Shown one piece after another: positions 42,301 to 45,300 of a DNA stretch of 64,000 bases. Position 1 is the stretch's first letter, and the number at the start of each line of letters is the position of its first letter. The notes below the pieces were generated by a model, which was not told the DNA's origin, did no database searches, and saw only the letters and a program-made list of their open reading frames with translations. The position numbers and the translations under genes are program-made. Origin of the DNA: Hyposmocoma kahamanoa (Eukaryota > Arthropoda > Insecta > Lepidoptera > Cosmopterigidae); the NCBI RefSeq assembly GCF_003589595.1, contig NW_020654229.1, forward strand, positions 4,787,380 through 4,851,379, read 5' to 3'.

Positions 42301-45300
42301 AGCAACCCCTAGAGTTTCTTGCTCATTCTTCTCAAGGGAATCTGCCTTACGAATGAGGTGTAGTTTAATCAATATAACGATTATAAGTGTAATTTGCTTA
42401 CCTATGATGTAATAAAGATGATTTGAAATTGATATAACATAATTGAATATAAATTCAATAAAAATTTAAATATAATGAATAGCGACATCTCTAGCCAGGG
42501 GCTGTTACGTGTAAAGGTATATATGACTGGGTGACGAAATATCATAGATTTCTCATAGATGGTGCTACGGCTAAAAAGCCAAATACGTTGAAAAGCCAAA
42601 TACAAAGTTACGACACAAGCACATAGAAAAATTCGTGAGGTACACTGGTTCGTTCCATGGCTTACGTTGATATAGCGTCTGGCACGGTATGCTAGAAGAC
42701 GTCGGTTCGAATCCGGCAGGATCGAAGGAATTTTTCCGAGTGTTCAATCTTTATATTAATAATTATAACAAATAGATGTAAATTTGCAATATGTAATTTC
42801 ATTACAACAAGAATCGATCGGCTGTTATCAAGGGGAAAAAGGGCGTTTTGCTATAGAAATAACTTATCATCGTCAACCCATTTCTACGTTCCAATGCTGG
42901 GCACGGGTCTCCCCTCAGGGTCTACTCCCGTTTCATCACGATGATATACCTAATGGATGGATAAATGGTTTAATACAAAGATACATAAATAAAAATTCGT
43001 GAGGTCGGCTGGTTCATACCGTGGCTTAGTTGATATATATATCCGAGTGTTTTTAATAATGTAGATACATGACGTGTTAGCCTAATGGTTTGGCCAGTCG
43101 CCTCTAAAGCAGAGGCCATGTGTTCGAATCCAGTCTCGCGCCTCTGAGTTTCTCGGAATTCACGTGCAAAATTTAAATTTGTAATCATTGCAATCACTTA
43201 CAAATAAATGGACGACGGGTCTAATACAAAAACCACGAAAAAAATGTCCCAAGTCAACCTATTCGAAATTTAAATTGTAATGTCATCGCAGTATCGCGCT
43301 GTCAGTAGAACAAATGAAGACTAAAGCGGAGTTTGGCGCTCTGTATACGATTTTAGCGCCTTACAAGTGCGGACACTCTTTAGCGCGGACCCGACGTCCA
43401 TATAATTGTAAGTCAATGTTTGTAATACACGAAGCGAGGAACGTAGGTCCCAATGCTGGGCACGGGTCTCCTCTCAGGGGAGGGGGGGTCTACCACCCAA
43501 ATAAGTAATACTCGACAATGAAGCTTCATATTATTTAACACGTTAGCCTAATGCGGGTTGGGGAATTCAACCGCTTTCCGAGGGTTGTTAGCCCTCTTGG
43601 ACGCGCCTGTTTCATCACGATGGTATAATGGATAAATGAATGGTAATGCGCGATGAAGGTCAAATGTGCACTTGTACGTTTTATTAAAAAAAAATACGAC
43701 GTTTTATTTTTACTAAAAACTCGTGGCATTTGAAAAAAATGACGGGTTTTTGAAGTTACGAGTACAGTTTTTACGAAGACTATTTTTATTAAGTGTATTA
43801 CGAAGAAAAAACGAAGAAGAAAATAGTGATGAAGAAAATTAGAACTATATTCCGTAATTCAAAATCAAACTAAATTAGAATAGAATAGACATTTATTGCA
43901 ACGCCATAACACATAGATACAAAAAAAAAAACAAATATTGATACACAAACACAGACAAACAAAAGAAAATAAAAAGAATTAATAAACGAAAAAAGAATAC
44001 AATAAAAACACAACACAAAATAATACAAATCTGAGAAAGAGCAAAAAACAAAATATAACGACTACAAATTTTGTACTGTCATTTGTGCGTACGCAAGAGG
44101 ACTTCATTTAGCTTATGCCACAGCCATAAGACTGTGGCGGCGGTTTTCAATGAACCCTGAGCCGAGATGAGTGACAGACGTGTATGTCGTGAAATAGAAG
44201 AACTTAAAATAAACTATTTAAATAAAAACTGCATATTGCAAATTTACATCTATTTGTTATAATTATTAATACAAAATTCCTTCGATCCTGCCGGATTCGA
44301 ACCGACGTCTTCTAGCTTACCGTGTCAGACGCTATACCAACTAAGCCAAGGAACGAACCAGCGGACCTCACGAATTTTTCTATGTGCTTGCCTCGTGTCT
44401 TTGTATTTGGTTTTTCAACGACTTTTAGCCGTAGCCTACTTTACATCTATTTGCCAAGTTTTATTGAAACCGGTTACCGGATTCATCATCAATCTGCCAC
44501 CCTTAGAGGTGGAATGTTTTCTTCAAATTTAAATGGGATCACCTCTGAGGTCCACTCTTTCCAACAAAAAGAGAAACATCAAAATCGGTTCACCAATGCG
44601 TAACATACATATAAAAAAACTTCTTTTTAAAAAAAGCGGTTAAAAACAGTCTGCTTGTAGTTTCAGTATTTTAGTTTGACGCGATAGTATAGTACTTAGG
44701 TACTTACCAAAATGCTGAGGTGTTATGTAAAAAGGTACTGTGGCTTCAGGCCAAAACATATACGTTTTGATGGAGACGGCTGCGGAAGAAAAAATATATT
44801 TTACTTCTCATTTAAAACAGAACAAAGCTCTCGGAGATACATTTTGGAAAGCGGTGACGGTCGGCTTTTAGGTAGACATATCGATCAGATTAGGCGCAAA
44901 TCCCGTTTGTCTGATGTACCATGTCCAAGTATGATGAGACTAATACCGGAGCTCAGTCACCGGACGGCGTGGATGCGGAGATTGTGAATGGGGGTGGAGG
45001 AGAGGATGAGACTGTGAGCGAAGGGCGTGTGGTAGACGCTCGGTTGGACGATTCTGGCTCTTCGTACTCCTCTCTACCCTCGACACCGGAGCCACCGGAG
45101 ACTGATTAAGCCAGTGTTAAGACACGGTATAGATTATTAGCTTAAGATTAGTTTACGTTCACAACAGCATCGAAGCATCGTACCAACATCCATTAGTTTG
45201 TCTGTTAAAGGCTTGATTCATATCGCCGAGACGCGGCGACAAAGAAAAGCTGCTTTCAAAGAAATATCAACTTTTTTTAGCTAGTACACATGAAATTCAA

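Noticed and set aside
43075..43150. tRNA gene
   Set aside because: Box-like motifs only; spacing and stems are wrong and an extra palindrome is inserted.
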